DNA of 64,000 nucleotides from Desarmillaria ectypa (Eukaryota; Basidiomycota; Agaricomycetes; Agaricales; Physalacriaceae), in NCBI GenBank assembly GCA_030407005.1, contig JAUDYN010000006.1, positions 1,426,001 through 1,490,000 on the forward strand, in the 5' to 3' direction. The notes beneath the pieces were generated by a model that was not told the origin of the DNA, did not search any database, and saw nothing but the letters and a program-made list of their open reading frames with translations. Positions 23,831 through 35,246 of the stretch are shown in pieces; within the stretch, counting starts at the first letter, position 1; each line of letters begins with the position of its first letter. The translations under genes were made by a program, and so were the position numbers.

Positions 23831-25469
23831 GATGAGAAACAGAGATATCCGAGTCAACGTCTTAAGGAACTCACTGACTTTGTACTATAGTGTGACCTCC
23901 CTGCAGGTGAGAGCAACACAGGAACGGTGAGTTGCTCTGGAGTGATAACGGGTTCCGAATGGTTCATTTCCACGACAGCCAGCCCAGGTAAACATGTTAC
24001 GGCCGCAGAAATTCCACCGGGAATCGGAAGAAATTCGGTCACGCGCTCCTTGGCACTTAATGTCGGCAGGGCACTTAATATCATCGGCAGTACCACGAAC
24101 TGCACTTGGACTGAAGCTGCTCGGGACAAAAGAGGCAAAATGGAAACGATCAAGTGAGGATTGGGTTTCGTAGTGCAGTTACCTGTATCCTTGCATCTGG
24201 CGTGCCTGAAGGTACCATGCCGTGTAATGACGAGATGAGATGAAAACTAGCGGATAGAAACATAGAGATCAGAAAGAGTCTAGCATTGCCTTCATAGTTC
24301 AATATCAAAGGGGCCTTAGCGGCTCACAAATATGTGTGAGCCCTGAATTACATACAGAGAAGAACAAGGTGTGATGACCTACCGCGTTTTGCCCTGGACT
24401 GCGACAATCGTTTGACAAGCCAGGAAAACGTGTTAGAGATACCCTAGTACATAGCAGGTTAGTAATATCGACTAATTGAAGAGAAAAGAAAGGGAAAAAG
24501 ATAGAGAATCAAACAAGCTAGGCTGCACAGATGCGGCGAGCGTAAATGATACCAACGTATGTGATCCACGCTCTTTTCAGACTGGTCTCAAGCCTGAACT
24601 TGAGCGACTTGACGTGGTAACCTGTACACTTGCACACTAGCAGTTAACCTTCAGTACTTGGGCGAAACCTCATCTCGTCTGAGGTTGGAAGTGTACTGAA
24701 AGTACCGACGTATGAGATAGAATAACGATTTTCCACTGTATAAAATCCTCATATCTTTATAGAGAAACCAGTTGGTCGTGAATTCTCTGCTTTTTGCTCA
24801 TTCACTAGTGAAAATCCTCCGAATTAGCGTCTTGACTGTTGATAGACTCCGTCTGGTTGAAATGACAAACACGCAAGCGCGCTCACTATTTATTCCAGTC
24901 CGTCAAATTTCCATCCATGTCAAAGAAAGTGTCGAGAAGTATAGGCAAAAACTCCTTGCCCATTGCACCCATCTCAAATTCTCATTGGTTACTGACATTC
25001 ATACGCCTGGGCTTGACGGAGAGACATGAAGGCTTGTGCGAGGCACAAGTATCGGCTAAGTTTGGCAGGCGGAGCTGCTTAAAACGTAGACATTGTATCA
25101 GCACTGAAGGAGACGGAAGATAGAACTTGTAAACTTTACTGTTGAGGACCCCAAAAGATTAAGATGAGTAATTCGGCACGATACAAACATAGAACTAAGG
25201 CAGCTGGGTACTGAACGACGCTATGAATACATGGTTGCCTGCTTAGTGTTGAAAAACCTGGGGCAAAAAAAAAAAAGACGCTGCAAAGACTCTGGCGTAG
25301 ACGCGGAATGTAGTGATATAATAGTCGATGGGGTAATCCGAACGCTGTGTTCGAAGGACTATTTTTGAAACGGTATCTCTGGAGTGATGATAGCCCGTGA
25401 AGAACAAGTTCATTGTAGGTATAGAGAAGATTCGAAACCTGCGCGTCTCGGTAACGTACGTTCCTATTA
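23831..25469. other. Mostly gene-free stretch
   Basis: This stretch contains the unplaced 5' end of the arrestin-like gene and a 99-codon ORF at 23854-24153 (-) with a hydrophobic N-terminus (MIVSILPLLSRAASVQVQFV) but no known family. A longer ORF at 25136-25558 (-) overlaps the end of the next gene out of frame and looks like a shadow. I see nothing else. Confidence 0.4.
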
Positions 25470-26582
25470 CTACCTTTTCCCCTCTGAGCAATCCCTCTTC
25501 GACGATTCAGCATCAGTTTCCGAGTGTTGCGTAGCAATAGGGTTAGCCATCTATACACGCCAAATGAATAGAATGAACACCACGGTAGGGATTAAGCAAA
25601 CCTCATATTTTACAATCAGTTCGTCTACCTGACGTAAACTCACATCCGGATCCAGGTCATCGAGGGCCCGTTGCAGAGTGTCGATATCAGCTTCAATGTC
25701 ACTAAAGCTTTCTTGTAATCTCTGCGACAGCATCATGAACTCCCGTTCCCACTCCTCCGGATCCTCTGGTGGCTCGATGCCATTGTCGCGCATCATCTGG
25801 TCCATATCTTCCTTCACTTGTAAGATCTCGGCTTCCTCCCCTCCTTGACTGAGCACCTCCTGTGCATCTGCAGCGACGAGACCACCTGCTTCCTGCTCTT
25901 CCGTGGTTTCCGAAGGGACCGAAGGAAGATATCCTAATTTATAGAGATCTTGTCGGACGGTATCGTCGCGTTCTATGATTCTTTCAAACAGAGAAGCTCC
26001 CTCCTTCGACTCCGGTAGAGGACTCTTCCCTCTGAAGGCGTCAAACTTTGAGATTTTCGTATCCTCCATGTCGAAACTGTAAAGTTGCTCTCCTCCGCCC
26101 ACCTTGAGGACCAAACTCCCGTCCTCGTCGCTGAACATCACACCCTCCACTGGCGAACCTTTGATGCCTTGTCTGATGCGGACCATCTCAATTTGAGGAA
26201 GCATCATGAAGTAGGGGCTAGGTGAGAATAGAGTCGGGAGAAGACCATATTCGTCCCAATTGGTATTCCAACCGTCAGGCGGGTTGGGATGGGAAGGCCA
26301 GTTGGCTTTGGCGTGCTCAAAAGCTTTATGTGCCTCTTCATCAGTGATGGAGTATAGAGGGTATGTGTCCTCATCAGCATCCTCGTTCGCTGGATTTTCT
26401 TGGCTGTAACGATCTTCCAGCTTTTGACTTTGTGAGACTGTCTGAGAAAATTGTCGTGAAGTCCCAGCGGCACAAGGAGGATGATATCTTGATAGAGAGA
26501 CCTTTGGTAGGCATACGGATGTTGTATTCAGAAGCCGGGGACGAGCTATCCGTGCCAGTAGGCACGTACGAGAGCGAAACAT
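25470..26582 (-). CDS. Orphan protein with mitochondrial-type N-terminus
   Basis: Family not recognised. ATG 26582 opens MFRSRTCLLARIARPRLLNT, which is Arg-rich, free of acidic residues and amphipathic. It is followed by more Ser/Arg up to about residue 50 (RQFSQTVSQ), a pattern typical of a cleavable mitochondrial presequence. The mature part is acidic: NPPDGWNTNWDEYGLLPTLF, SPYFMMLPQIEMVRIRQGIK, a Glu-rich stretch, and a probable coiled coil (EEWEREFMMLSQRLQESFSD). Exon 1 ends VKYE at a GTTTGC donor. The acceptor near 25550 adds MANPIATQHSETDAESS and a stop at 25470, joined in phase 0. The total is about 355 residues. The NWDEYG and SPYFMML segments could belong to a mitochondrial ribosomal or assembly factor, but that is only a guess. 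Confidence 0.7.
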
Positions 26583-27553
26583 GGCGTGGAAGGACGGAGG
26601 AAAAAGTTTTCGGCTTACCGGTCCGTACTACATAATTGCGCGGTCACATGATCCTATTTATTCAGGTAGGCTGGGCAGGTGGCAATAGGTACCCACAATA
26701 TTTGTAACCACAAAAAAACTTTATAAATTATTTCACAGGGGATCATACGATCCATCTACTTTGAGTTTTCCCCCATCACATGCTCAGTTTTCAGCATCTA
26801 AAAAGCATCTCAGCTTGTACAATGTACATCAATTATTCACATTTATATGATATATCTAAACTAATTACATTTCTACACTCTTGGAAACATTCATTTATTT
26901 ACAATCAGAGAAACTAAGTGATCCCCAGCCAGTACAAGAAAGATGATATTGTTATGATTTCACCTAGTTTTTACATTTATCTTATCTTCTATCAAGGTGC
27001 TGGATTATCATATCTAATCTCAGCACCTACAATGACATGAAACTATGGCTCGCTACAGTCATTCCACTATACTATTGTTTCCATTCATTTCACACATGGA
27101 CACAGGTGTAATCATCTATTATTAGAACCTATACTTTAGTATATAAGTAGCATAGCTCTTGCTGTATATTCTCCAGCTTCAAGCTAAGTTTAATCATACC
27201 AAACTTTACTTGTTGACTCCTTCTCTCACCTAAGGCTATAACCTTAGTCTCGACTCTTAGTCAACAACATTAAGTGGACTCATTGGGTGACTGTATAAAC
27301 ATGATACAGCCCAGTATTTACTATTGTTGTCCAATGGAGTTTGAGTCTAACAGATATTTCCAGAAATAGTAAGTCTTATCTATTGCTTCAAGCTCCCTAA
27401 TGTCTCTATCAGAAAGGTCAATGATCTTCTTGTTCACTAGATAAGTAGTGAGTATCTAAGAATGGGCCCATATCTAAACCAGAGTTACCTTTAATCCTAT
27501 CATTGAATATGGACTTAGTAAGAACTAAATTCAAGAACATCAATATCTTGAAG

Positions 27554-28917
27554 TCATAAAAGCCAGCATAAGCATGAATCTGATACATTAAACTTGTTCA
27601 CCCACAGTGATAGCAAGATAGTTACAGGAGATACACTGTACTTTTCTGCAATTCTCTTGACAATGTCACTTTCTGACAGCAAGTACTGCTCTAAGCCTAA
27701 TGAAGAGTAGGCTATAATAGCAATTCTTTTACTTATGAAAAACTCAACAACATCAGGTTGAGTGCATGAATTATAATTGCATTTCATTTTTCAGCCAAGA
27801 TCATCCTCATAGAAATGGACACATAGGTGTAGTTTGATCTGATTAATTGCAGAGACAATGATAGCTATTATCAGAAGCTGCTTCATGAATTTGACAGAGA
27901 CATTCAACATATCTGTGATTCAATCAGTCATCATTAGTAGCTTAATGAAGAAGATAACAGAAGACCAACCAATAGTCTTTACTTTAGACTGTTTCTTGTA
28001 GGTCTTCTCTATTTTCTTGTGAAAATTTGTGATGCATTCTGTCTCTTCTCCAAATATGATATGCAAAGTATACCAGAAAGTATGTGGGTTAAGAAGCTAG
28101 TGATATTTCATTAGCCAGCTTATAGCTACTTAAATACAACCATTATATCTATAGTAATAACTAACCTATATGTAGTCTGGGAAATACATAGCTAAGTATT
28201 ATAAAAACTGAGGAATGAGAAGATCAGTTCATTCTCAGTTAATACATGTGCAGTGTCAGGCCAATAGTATTGTGCTTGGCTGAGCTCTGCAAATGCATGC
28301 AGATATACACTACTGTATCTACTTATATACTAAATACTAATTTACTAGAATGTTCTACAACTTTCTTAATACTTCTCTCTTAATCAGAAAGTTCAGCATG
28401 ATGCTGGATTGCTATCATCTTGGCTCAACTCTCAAATTCCAACACTAAGTAACTACTGTACATATAATGATGTTTTCACTTATAATAGCTATAGTTATGA
28501 ATCAATTCCAATTTCAATATTTCTTCTATATATTAAGCTAATTGATCTATTTGTCCATCAGATGATAGATGTGATTGTTAAACCTTAATATACACAGATT
28601 TATCAAGAGTCTTGCCATTGAATATCAGAGCAGGCCAATGTATGAGTCCTATACTCTATAAGTAATGCTCCAGCCTCAATATTATAATACTCACATAGAT
28701 CAAGATAATCTGTTCTAAGTTGCTTAAGCAAATATTTCAGTGCAGTCTCAAGATCTTTTTGATCAGAGTTACCAAGTTTCATAGTCAAGAAAAAAGAGGT
28801 GTGAGCAGCACCAGATGTCTTAATATCTTTTCTGACTTCAGCTTTATTACTATATGTGATCACAGTATCAATATGCTTATATTTATTCTTGAGCATAAAC
28901 TTTATAACATCTTCCAC
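27554..28917 (-). pseudogene. Decayed aldo/keto reductase
   Basis: Two ORF fragments, in the correct order on the minus strand, match the aldo/keto reductase fold. The upstream one (28917-28603) has KHIDTVITYSNKAEV, which keeps the family's Asp and Tyr (D-T-x3-Y), then FFLTMKL with the Lys position, and LKYLLKQLRTDYLDL. The downstream one (27787-27554) has CTQPDVVEFFISKRIAIIAY, SSLG, and IVKRIAEKYSVSPVTILLSL. The roughly 800 bp between them are not open in any one frame. No start codon or splice set rebuilds a full ~320-residue enzyme. Codons are strongly AT-shifted and no CpG remains. The surviving active-site residues suggest a gene captured or duplicated into a methylated region and then mutated. 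It is most likely non-functional. Confidence 0.7.
28345..28443 (+). repeat. Repeat copy A (CpG-depleted)
   Basis: This ~100-bp segment aligns with 49093-49193 over its length, starting CTAGAATGT(A/T)CTACAACTTTCT. Near the end, copy A reads CATGATGCTGGATTGCT where copy B reads CACGATGCCGGATTGCT. The two differences there are both CG in B and TG in A. Confidence 0.7.
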
Positions 28918-30476
28918 TTCTCCTAGTTGTGACTTCCATATCTCTAATAAGTAGTAATAATATCAGATCAAGATGAATTGAGAAACCTTGATTAATACAC
29001 TCAGACTATATCATTATGTTTCTTCAATGTGAGTATCTGTCTTTAGTCTGTTATTAGATAGTGACAAGCTCTCTAATTTCTGTTGTTACATATAAGATAC
29101 TGCTGGATATTTTTATAAGTGGTTCAGTCCTCTCAAGACTCCTAGATAAGAAGCATCAGTTGTCCTGTCAGTGTTTTTAGCTTGCAAGTCCTGGTAAATC
29201 CAGCAAGATCTTGGGTATTAGTATAGTGATACTTGTACTATATAAAAAATGCAGAAATACTATAGAGATTATATGAAGACAGTTGGCCTAGAACAACCTA
29301 CAGCTAGAGAGATGCAATTTTTGGCCAGCTTTGAGATAAAATACAGAACTAGCTGGCACAACATATTCAGCATGAAGATAGATATGTGAAAAATTTCAGC
29401 TTCTCATCTCACTCTATTAACTAACACTTTTATTATTCAACAGGTTCTAGTAATGGTAATACCATATATTCACCTCCATCTATCTAATGTTACATTCTCT
29501 TACTAAAGGCTCATGAAGAAGGCCAGGCTACCTATCTGTTAACTAGAAGCCTAAATCAATGGCTATCAGAAACAGGACACAAGAGAGACTGACTCATCAG
29601 ATTCATCCAGCTCTACATTATTGTGGAGAGGAAAGATTCAGTAAAGGAAGTAGTCAAAACTTATAGTGTGGTTTCTGATCAATGATTTTAGAAGAGATCC
29701 CTTGAGCTTCTTACTAAATAAAACTTTCTGCATTGTCTCCCACCATGCATCTCACCAGTTAGCAGGTGATATTTGGAGCTAATTTGTGATATCAGCATAT
29801 AATGCATTCTACACTGCAGCCACTCTGTCTTTGTCTTTATCTATTATAGTCAGTTTTCCATCCTTTAGCCAGGCCATAAAGCAGAAACATGTTTTTTTCA
29901 AGAGGCAGAAGAATCTACCACTACTTGTGCCACTTGTCAACTTTTTGAGGATCAAAGAGGAATATAGCTTAGCAAACTTCAAAGCCTTGAAGCCTGAAAA
30001 AAGTTGAAGGATTTTTATGTATGGTTGCAAGCAGAACAAGAGAGTGACTTACTTATCAGATGAAATTTGCAGAGTATCTATAGTATAGATCATGTTTAGT
30101 AATACAGGGGTCTTTAGTGAAATGGACGAGTGTCACTTTATAATTGTATCATGATCCTATATTGTGGCTCTATTAGTTTCAGTACATATTATCAGAAATC
30201 ACACAAACTCATATGAAATAAATCAGAATAAGAGGTAAGAATAAAGATCCAAATTGGTCTTCTGCTACAAGTCTATGGAAAGAACAAATGTTTAATTTTG
30301 TCTAAGCTAGTGTATTTCAGGTCTAAGTCTTGTCTGTATTGATTAGGCATTATAGTTGTGATCATCAAAAATGGCCAATTTAATTTGACCGCATCAATTA
30401 GAGCTGTCTTTTAAGTTGCCTGACTAACAGAATTCTGCGGTATACTTTTAGGGAGAAAGTCACAAACCATTTTATT

Positions 30477-30559
30477 GTTGGTATCGATTAGGGGTTAAAT
30501 CACTTCGTTGTGGTTTGATCTCAACCGAAGAGCCGCTGGTTCGATTCCAGCTACCGACA
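30477..30559 (+). tRNA. tRNA-His (GTG) with an 11-nt intron
   Basis: The cloverleaf is complete. The acceptor stem pairs GTTGGTA with TACCGAC (one T-G pair) and the discriminator is A. The D arm is GATT/AATC, the anticodon stem CTTCG/CGAAG, the variable loop AGCC, and the T arm GCTGG/CCAGC with loop TTCGATT. The anticodon GTG lies at 30510-30512. The intron (30514-30524) sits one base 3' of the anticodon, at the canonical 37/38 position. A73 and the absence of an encoded G-1 are normal for eukaryotic tRNA-His. It adjoins the CpG-free block. The second copy is at 42356-42437 (-). Confidence 0.92.
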
Positions 30560-31225
30560 ATTAATCTAACCTTTTATTTTGGCAGGCGTCACAGTGTCAA
30601 CACAGCCCGCCAGGAAGGTATGGTTAAGCAATGGAAAAGTTCAGCAGAGCAGTTTAGCAATTTGGCTGGTCGCGTTACTTGGTTTTGTGCAAAGGATAGA
30701 ATAAGTTGGCCAAGTCCGAAATTTTTAGAAGGTATCTGAACGATCCTTCTGCCCCTCCTCTTGTTCCCATGATGATCATAGCATTCATTATATGAGGTTT
30801 TGTATTTGATCGCCTTAACATTCACGCCCTAAAGGACTTTGGAGATGTAGATCTTTCGAACCTGTGAGCCACGTTGCACTTTTATCTCTTGTTTATCGAG
30901 GTAAGAATGCCATCTCTCCGGCTACAGCATATAGTGTCCAATATCCTTCCATTCGTACGATTCACGACATCGTTTCCTTCCTGCCTTCGTCCATGAGTCG
31001 TTCATTTTCTTGGCTGAGCTCAGGTTAATGAAAAGAGGCAGGACACATATAACCCCGGATCATGCGAAATGAAAAAGCACTCACATCTTACGTGGCGAAG
31101 TGTCGTGAGACCAGCAGGTAGAAGACAGACTCACTTCTTCTGGGCTGTGTTAATCGCAAACGAGGGGGATATATCTTGCGTCTTCTTTCGTGCTAGGGAG
31201 GGCCTAGTCTCATTTAACGTTTTTG
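30560..31225. other. Gene-free stretch upstream of a small gene
   Basis: Composition returns to normal after the tRNA. Only ORFs of at most 78 codons are present, with no recognisable content. It probably holds the promoter of the 31280 gene. Confidence 0.45.
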
Positions 31226-31233
31226 TATAAAAG
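31226..31233 (+). promoter_or_regulatory. TATA box of the 31280 gene
   Basis: The sequence TATAAAAG ends 46 bp before the ATG. The same kind of element precedes the three other very small genes in this half of the window. Confidence 0.6.
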
Positions 31234-31279
31234 CCTCCTGGCTATGCCCTAGGACAGTTCCCAACCATCTTCTACGGCA

Positions 31280-31700
31280 ATGGACTCCTCCAAATCCCCT
31301 GGCACCGACAACGTGTCTAGTAATAGCCAGATGAGAGGCGGGGCCGTGTCTGTTGGAAGCGGAAGCCATGCTAGTATGTTTCGCGTCAGCGTCCCTAGAG
31401 CTCACTTCTAACGTCATCCTTAGACAGCGGCACTACCACCACCGCCATTCACAGTGCATCCAAGCCCCCTAGTAAGCGGCCTTACATCCGTCCTTTAATT
31501 TCTAGGAAATTTTTTATTCACGATTTTGCCTTGCAGGTCTTCTAACCAGATTCTCTGACCGGGTGAAGACAGTCTTCAAACGCATATCAGGGCCCTCCAA
31601 GTCCTCGAAAAGTGCCGTGGCTCCGTCTCAGTCTGAGCGGGAAACTGAGGAAGTTGCGGTCACGAAGGTAGAAACTGGAGACAGGGAGACCATCGAATAG
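31280..31700 (+). CDS. Small Ser-rich protein with basic amphipathic segment, ~101 aa
   Basis: I do not recognise the family. Three exons join in frame: ATG 31280 with MDSSKSPGTDNVSSNSQMRG and VSVGSGSHA; then NSGTTTTAIHSASKPP; then SLLTRFSDRVKTVFKRISGP and an acidic tail ending DRETIE with TAG at 31698. Introns use GTATGT...CTTAG and GTAAGC...TTGCAG, and both junctions are phase 1. The middle helix-like stretch has basic residues on one face. There is no signal peptide. A TATA box lies 46 bp upstream. Small size, TATA promoter and low-complexity N-terminus suggest a regulated, lineage-specific gene. Intron structure and frame make coding likely even without a homologue. Confidence 0.6.
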
Positions 31701-32909
31701 ACAAATCTTGTATCCTCTCTGTCTGGGCAATTCCTTTCGTCTTGTTTGTGTCGAAAATGTCTGTCCTCACTCTTGATAGTAAACTGAACGCAAGAGCTTT
31801 ACATTCCTTGCGCTTTGTGAACTAGAAACGAAGAGAAACAGATCCCATTGTCCCATTCTAAATGAGAAGCTGCTGCTAGAAGCGGAAGAACACCGTTGTA
31901 AGTTCCATAAGTCCCGCCTTCGCCCCGTGTCTTTGACGGAGGCAGTCATTGGCACCGTTTACACCATAAATCTTGCACTAAGCCAGGTCACTAAACAGTT
32001 GAACTGAGGTTAGGAAGATCGAACGGCCAATGATAAGAGACATACGAAAGCGGCCTCCATCGGTTCAAGGAGGGTGGTCATGGTATAAGTGATTCTCCAA
32101 GAGCCTGAAACACTGTAAACGCCAGTATTGGCGAAGGGCAAATACGACGTAGCGATTCCTCATCCCTAATTGTTTTCCTGCTCGGGAATGTCATATAAAG
32201 ACTTTCGTGTATCTTCATCAGGGCTCAGGTGCACACGAGATCTGCCAGCAAACAGCACGTTCGCTTGTCCACTAACGTTTGACGCATCAATGCAACTTCC
32301 ATTGCTTAAGAGAAAGCTCTTTACACACCTTGCACGTGTTTCATGTGTGTCCGGCTCTCATGATGCTCCGCGTTCTCCGTCGATTTGAGGAAGCAGTGCG
32401 GCCTATTCCTTGCGTCCCTACTCGAGTATGTTCGTATGATCAAGGCTATGTAGGGTGCATCGATGCACCGCCTGGACCAATTCTTGCTGTTCAGTCAAAT
32501 GTAATCTCCAGTCGCTCTGATTGAGGAAGCGTCTTTGGTTGCCAACCCCTTAATGATCGCAAAACAGCCAAAGCTACGAGTCTGATATCGCATTGAATTT
32601 GGGACATAGCATCTTCCAAAGATACCCTTTTATTCGGGATTCAGACATACGCCATGCTGTTTGGCGAAGCAGCTATTCTTCCGCAAACGGGGAGTACTAG
32701 GGGAGATAGGCTGTATCTGTCGAGCTCGGACGGAACCTTTATCATCGAAGCGGTGTCTCCCTAGTACGCCCTCGTTCTTTAGACAATTACCATCTACAAC
32801 ACATTTGATTTCAGTTCGTTCGTTGATGAACGACATGTTGGGGCACTTACGGTCATAGTAGGATTTGCAAAATGGGGGAGTGGGGGCACTCATGCCCGAC
32901 TCTGTGGAA
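31701..32909. other. Gene-free stretch
   Basis: ORFs on both strands reach at most 124 codons (32630-33004, -) and overlap the next gene's promoter and first exon in antisense. None carries recognisable motifs. I see no RNA gene or repeat. Confidence 0.45.
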
Positions 32910-32917
32910 TATATAAA
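32910..32917 (+). promoter_or_regulatory. TATA box of the 32992 gene
   Basis: TATATAAA lies about 75 bp upstream of the ATG at 32992. Confidence 0.6.
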
Positions 32918-32991
32918 CGTTCCTTTTGAGACATCGAGAGTAGCAACAGCCCACCAACACGACAACGACTTGAACGCACTCTTCACCCACC

Positions 32992-33368
32992 ATGCTGTCA
33001 CCATTCAAGTACGTCAAGCGCATACTACGCGACTATCGCCGCCGTCGCAGATTGACTGCGATTAACAGGTTGCATCCCTTCACTCCGTTACCTACCAATA
33101 TTGTCCTTCTGAGCCGTCTTTACAGAGATGACTGGACAAGACCTTCTAAAGACACAGAGTCAATTACGTCCAATGACACACTGTAAGATCATCCACTTGC
33201 TGTTCTACTAGTTGCTGACTCAAACCCTGCCATAGTGTTGCCAGAGGCCAGGCGACTATTAATTCTAGTGCCTCTGCTGGGACATCAGGCGGCTCACAGA
33301 TGTCAGGTGGCTCACAACCAACCGAGGGCAGTGCTCCCCTCAAGCCAAACAATAGAAAGGAACTCTGA
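32992..33368 (+). CDS. Small Arg-rich/Gly-Ser-rich protein, ~88 aa
   Basis: Family not recognised. Exon 1 starts at ATG 32992 and encodes MLSPFKYVKRILRDYRRRRR, a strongly basic amphipathic start. Exon 2 adds DDWTRPSKDTESITSNDTL. Exon 3 gives VARGQATINSSASAGTSGGS and further Gly/Ser/Gln repeats, ending NNRKEL with TGA at 33366. Introns have GTTGCA...TTACAG and GTAAGA...CATAG borders and keep the frame. The end, KEL, is close to but not an ER-retention signal, and there is no signal peptide. The layout (three exons, TATA box, ~90-100 residues, one basic helix plus a Gly/Ser-rich part) resembles the 31280 gene. Sequence similarity is too low for me to call them paralogues. Confidence 0.6.
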
Positions 33369-33796
33369 GCCACGTTCAAATCAGAGTCTATGCCATTTGT
33401 AGTTTATTGACATGCCGTATGTCATCTCAGCGATCCATGGGAACTGGCTCGAGTCTATAGAAAGTGCGCCTTGCTCTCTGGCTAGAACCAAGATCGGGTG
33501 AAGGCAGCAACGAGAGCGTGGCCAGTAATGACCATTTAGACCTGTAACCGGTCGTCTTCAATTATTATTACTCTTGAGGCATAGCATCAGAACATAACAA
33601 GGTGTGGCATAGATACGTCTTCTGAAGTCTTCGAGTCGATGATGGTAGGAGCCATTGTTTTCGTTAGGGTTCATTAGGGGTGATCATGGTAGCAAGGCAA
33701 GAAACGTGCAAAGACCTTATTCGGTATCCGCTTGCCATCATCTTCATCACCTTCTTCAATGAGTCTGACAGCTCAACAGCTTGACTATCTACGCCC
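33369..33796. other. Intergenic, promoter of the F-box gene
   Basis: This 428-bp stretch has no gene. It presumably holds the 3' end of the preceding small gene and the promoter of the F-box gene. Confidence 0.45.
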
Positions 33797-35246
33797 ATGG
33801 CTCACAGTCCAGGCGGTCGCCCACGAAAGAAGCGCAAGCCGTCCGAGGCCACAATTCACGACGATTCGGAATATCAACCTACGAAAAGACTGTGCCGCCG
33901 AAAACCGTCTTTGTGTATGATGATGGAATTGCCGGAGGATATTGTTCTCGAGGTGTGTGTTAGATCCTTCTAGTAATAGAGCTTGCAGCCTGAGTAGGAC
34001 TTTTTCCAAGATATGCGCCTTCTTGGAACCGTCAGACCTTTTACATCTCGCTCGTGTGAGCAAGGCATTTCGAGCACTACTCATGAGCAGGACATCCCGA
34101 GGCGCCTGGAAGTCAGCGCGTACCAACATCCCAGGACTCCCCGATCCCTTCCCTGGTATGTCAGAGCCTGCATGGGCCTGTCTCGCTTTCATATCAGAGT
34201 GCACTGTACAACATAATAATACTCCCTTCCTCGTTTACTCCCTCACTTTCCTGCCCCAGTTTTGTTCAAATACAGTCCGCATACCAGACTTTCTACTTCG
34301 GTCCCGGATCTGCTCTGCTTGTCTGGATGCAAAGTGCGTCTGGTTCCTCTGGCCCGCTCAGGTAGTTAGTCCTGACTTGGCTTGGCGAAAGGGTAGTTGG
34401 AAGGAAAGAATTGCGCCTCCCGTTGCGTCGCGTGCTCTCCGACCAACCTTCAGTATTCGACCTCCTTCTGTCAGTCAGAACAAATTTTCGGGGCAACAAA
34501 CCGACGGATCGTTACTGTCTGAAGACTGAATGGAACGATATCAATAGTCGAATATCGACTTTGACTGCGGATCAAGAAAAGCGCAAATTCATAGAAGATA
34601 AATTAGTACAATTAGCAAGGTTCAACCAAGTAAGTGTATTCTACTACGTCTGTATATGGATATCACTCATGATACTTCAAGCACGCCGCACTCTGCGATG
34701 CCTGGTACAAGCAACACCTTTATCTTCGGGAGAAAGGAGCTCAGAAAGCTAGATCTGAACGAGTTGAAGCGTCAGTGCTCTCTTGATTCCGACACCTCTG
34801 CAGTGCACTAACACATAAACACAGGATCCACGCAAAGTTGAGAGAACTAGGATATCTAAAGCTTTACATGTGTGACATATCTAAACACCCACACGTAGAC
34901 AGAATGGCTCCACTCACCGATCGAGGTAGTATTTTACTGGATTGTATCATATAGTTGCTTACCAGACTATGTAGGCTGGGCCAGGATTCGGGACGATATG
35001 GTATTCTTCGCCGAACTAGTCATGGAGACTAAAGAGAGAGTGGAACAAGAACGCCTGGAGAGAAACCGAGAAGCCGTTCGCCGATTTCATGGCCAGACAA
35101 GGCGGCCGATAGAGGTTTCTTTCGAGGATGCGGAAGTCATGCAAGCCATGCAGGCGCTGACATTTAGTGCAGGATTTCTCGGACTAGCCCTCCTTGCAAC
35201 TTCGCTTACGGCCGCTGGGATATTAGGACAGGTTTGGGCTAGATGA
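33797..35246 (+). CDS. F-box protein with AT-hook-like N-terminus
   Basis: F-box proteins are substrate receptors of SCF ubiquitin ligases. ATG 33797 opens MAHSPGGRPRKKRKPSEATI, which contains a GRPRKKRK AT-hook-like basic motif. The F-box is split by the 33950-34009 intron: LPEDIVLE then ICAFLEPSDLLHLARVSKAF. After it comes WKSARTNIPGLPDPFPGMSE, a conserved feature of agaricomycete F-box proteins, and a cysteine pair (RSRICSACLDAK). Later exons give FRGNKPTDRYCLKTEWNDIN, KRKFIEDKLVQLARFNQ, CDAWYKQHLYLREKGAQKA, LRELGYLKLYMCDISKHPHV, and finally MVFFAELVMETKERVEQERL, ending with a hydrophobic LGLALLATSLTAAGILGQVW at 35246. Junctions after the F-box are approximate. The target is unknown. Confidence 0.82.

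Larger units (their letters stand above)
26700..30400. repeat. AT-rich, nearly CpG-free block (decayed repeat region)
   Basis: The base composition changes sharply here. Reading every line, I find about five CG dinucleotides between 26700 and 30400, and none between about 27250 and 30120, whereas the flanks have several per line. TG and CA are abundant. The pattern is that of cytosine methylation and deamination in repeats. The block contains an aldo/keto reductase relic (27554-28917) and a copy of a repeat whose less altered relative lies at 49093. ORFs such as 29809-30039 (-) show residual coding character but no recognisable domain. The block stops about 80 bp before a tRNA-His gene. Confidence 0.8.

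Noticed and set aside
26700..30400. Nuclear copy of mitochondrial DNA
   Set aside because: The AT-rich block lacks mitochondrial gene motifs and instead shows CpG depletion and a nuclear-type aldo/keto reductase relic.
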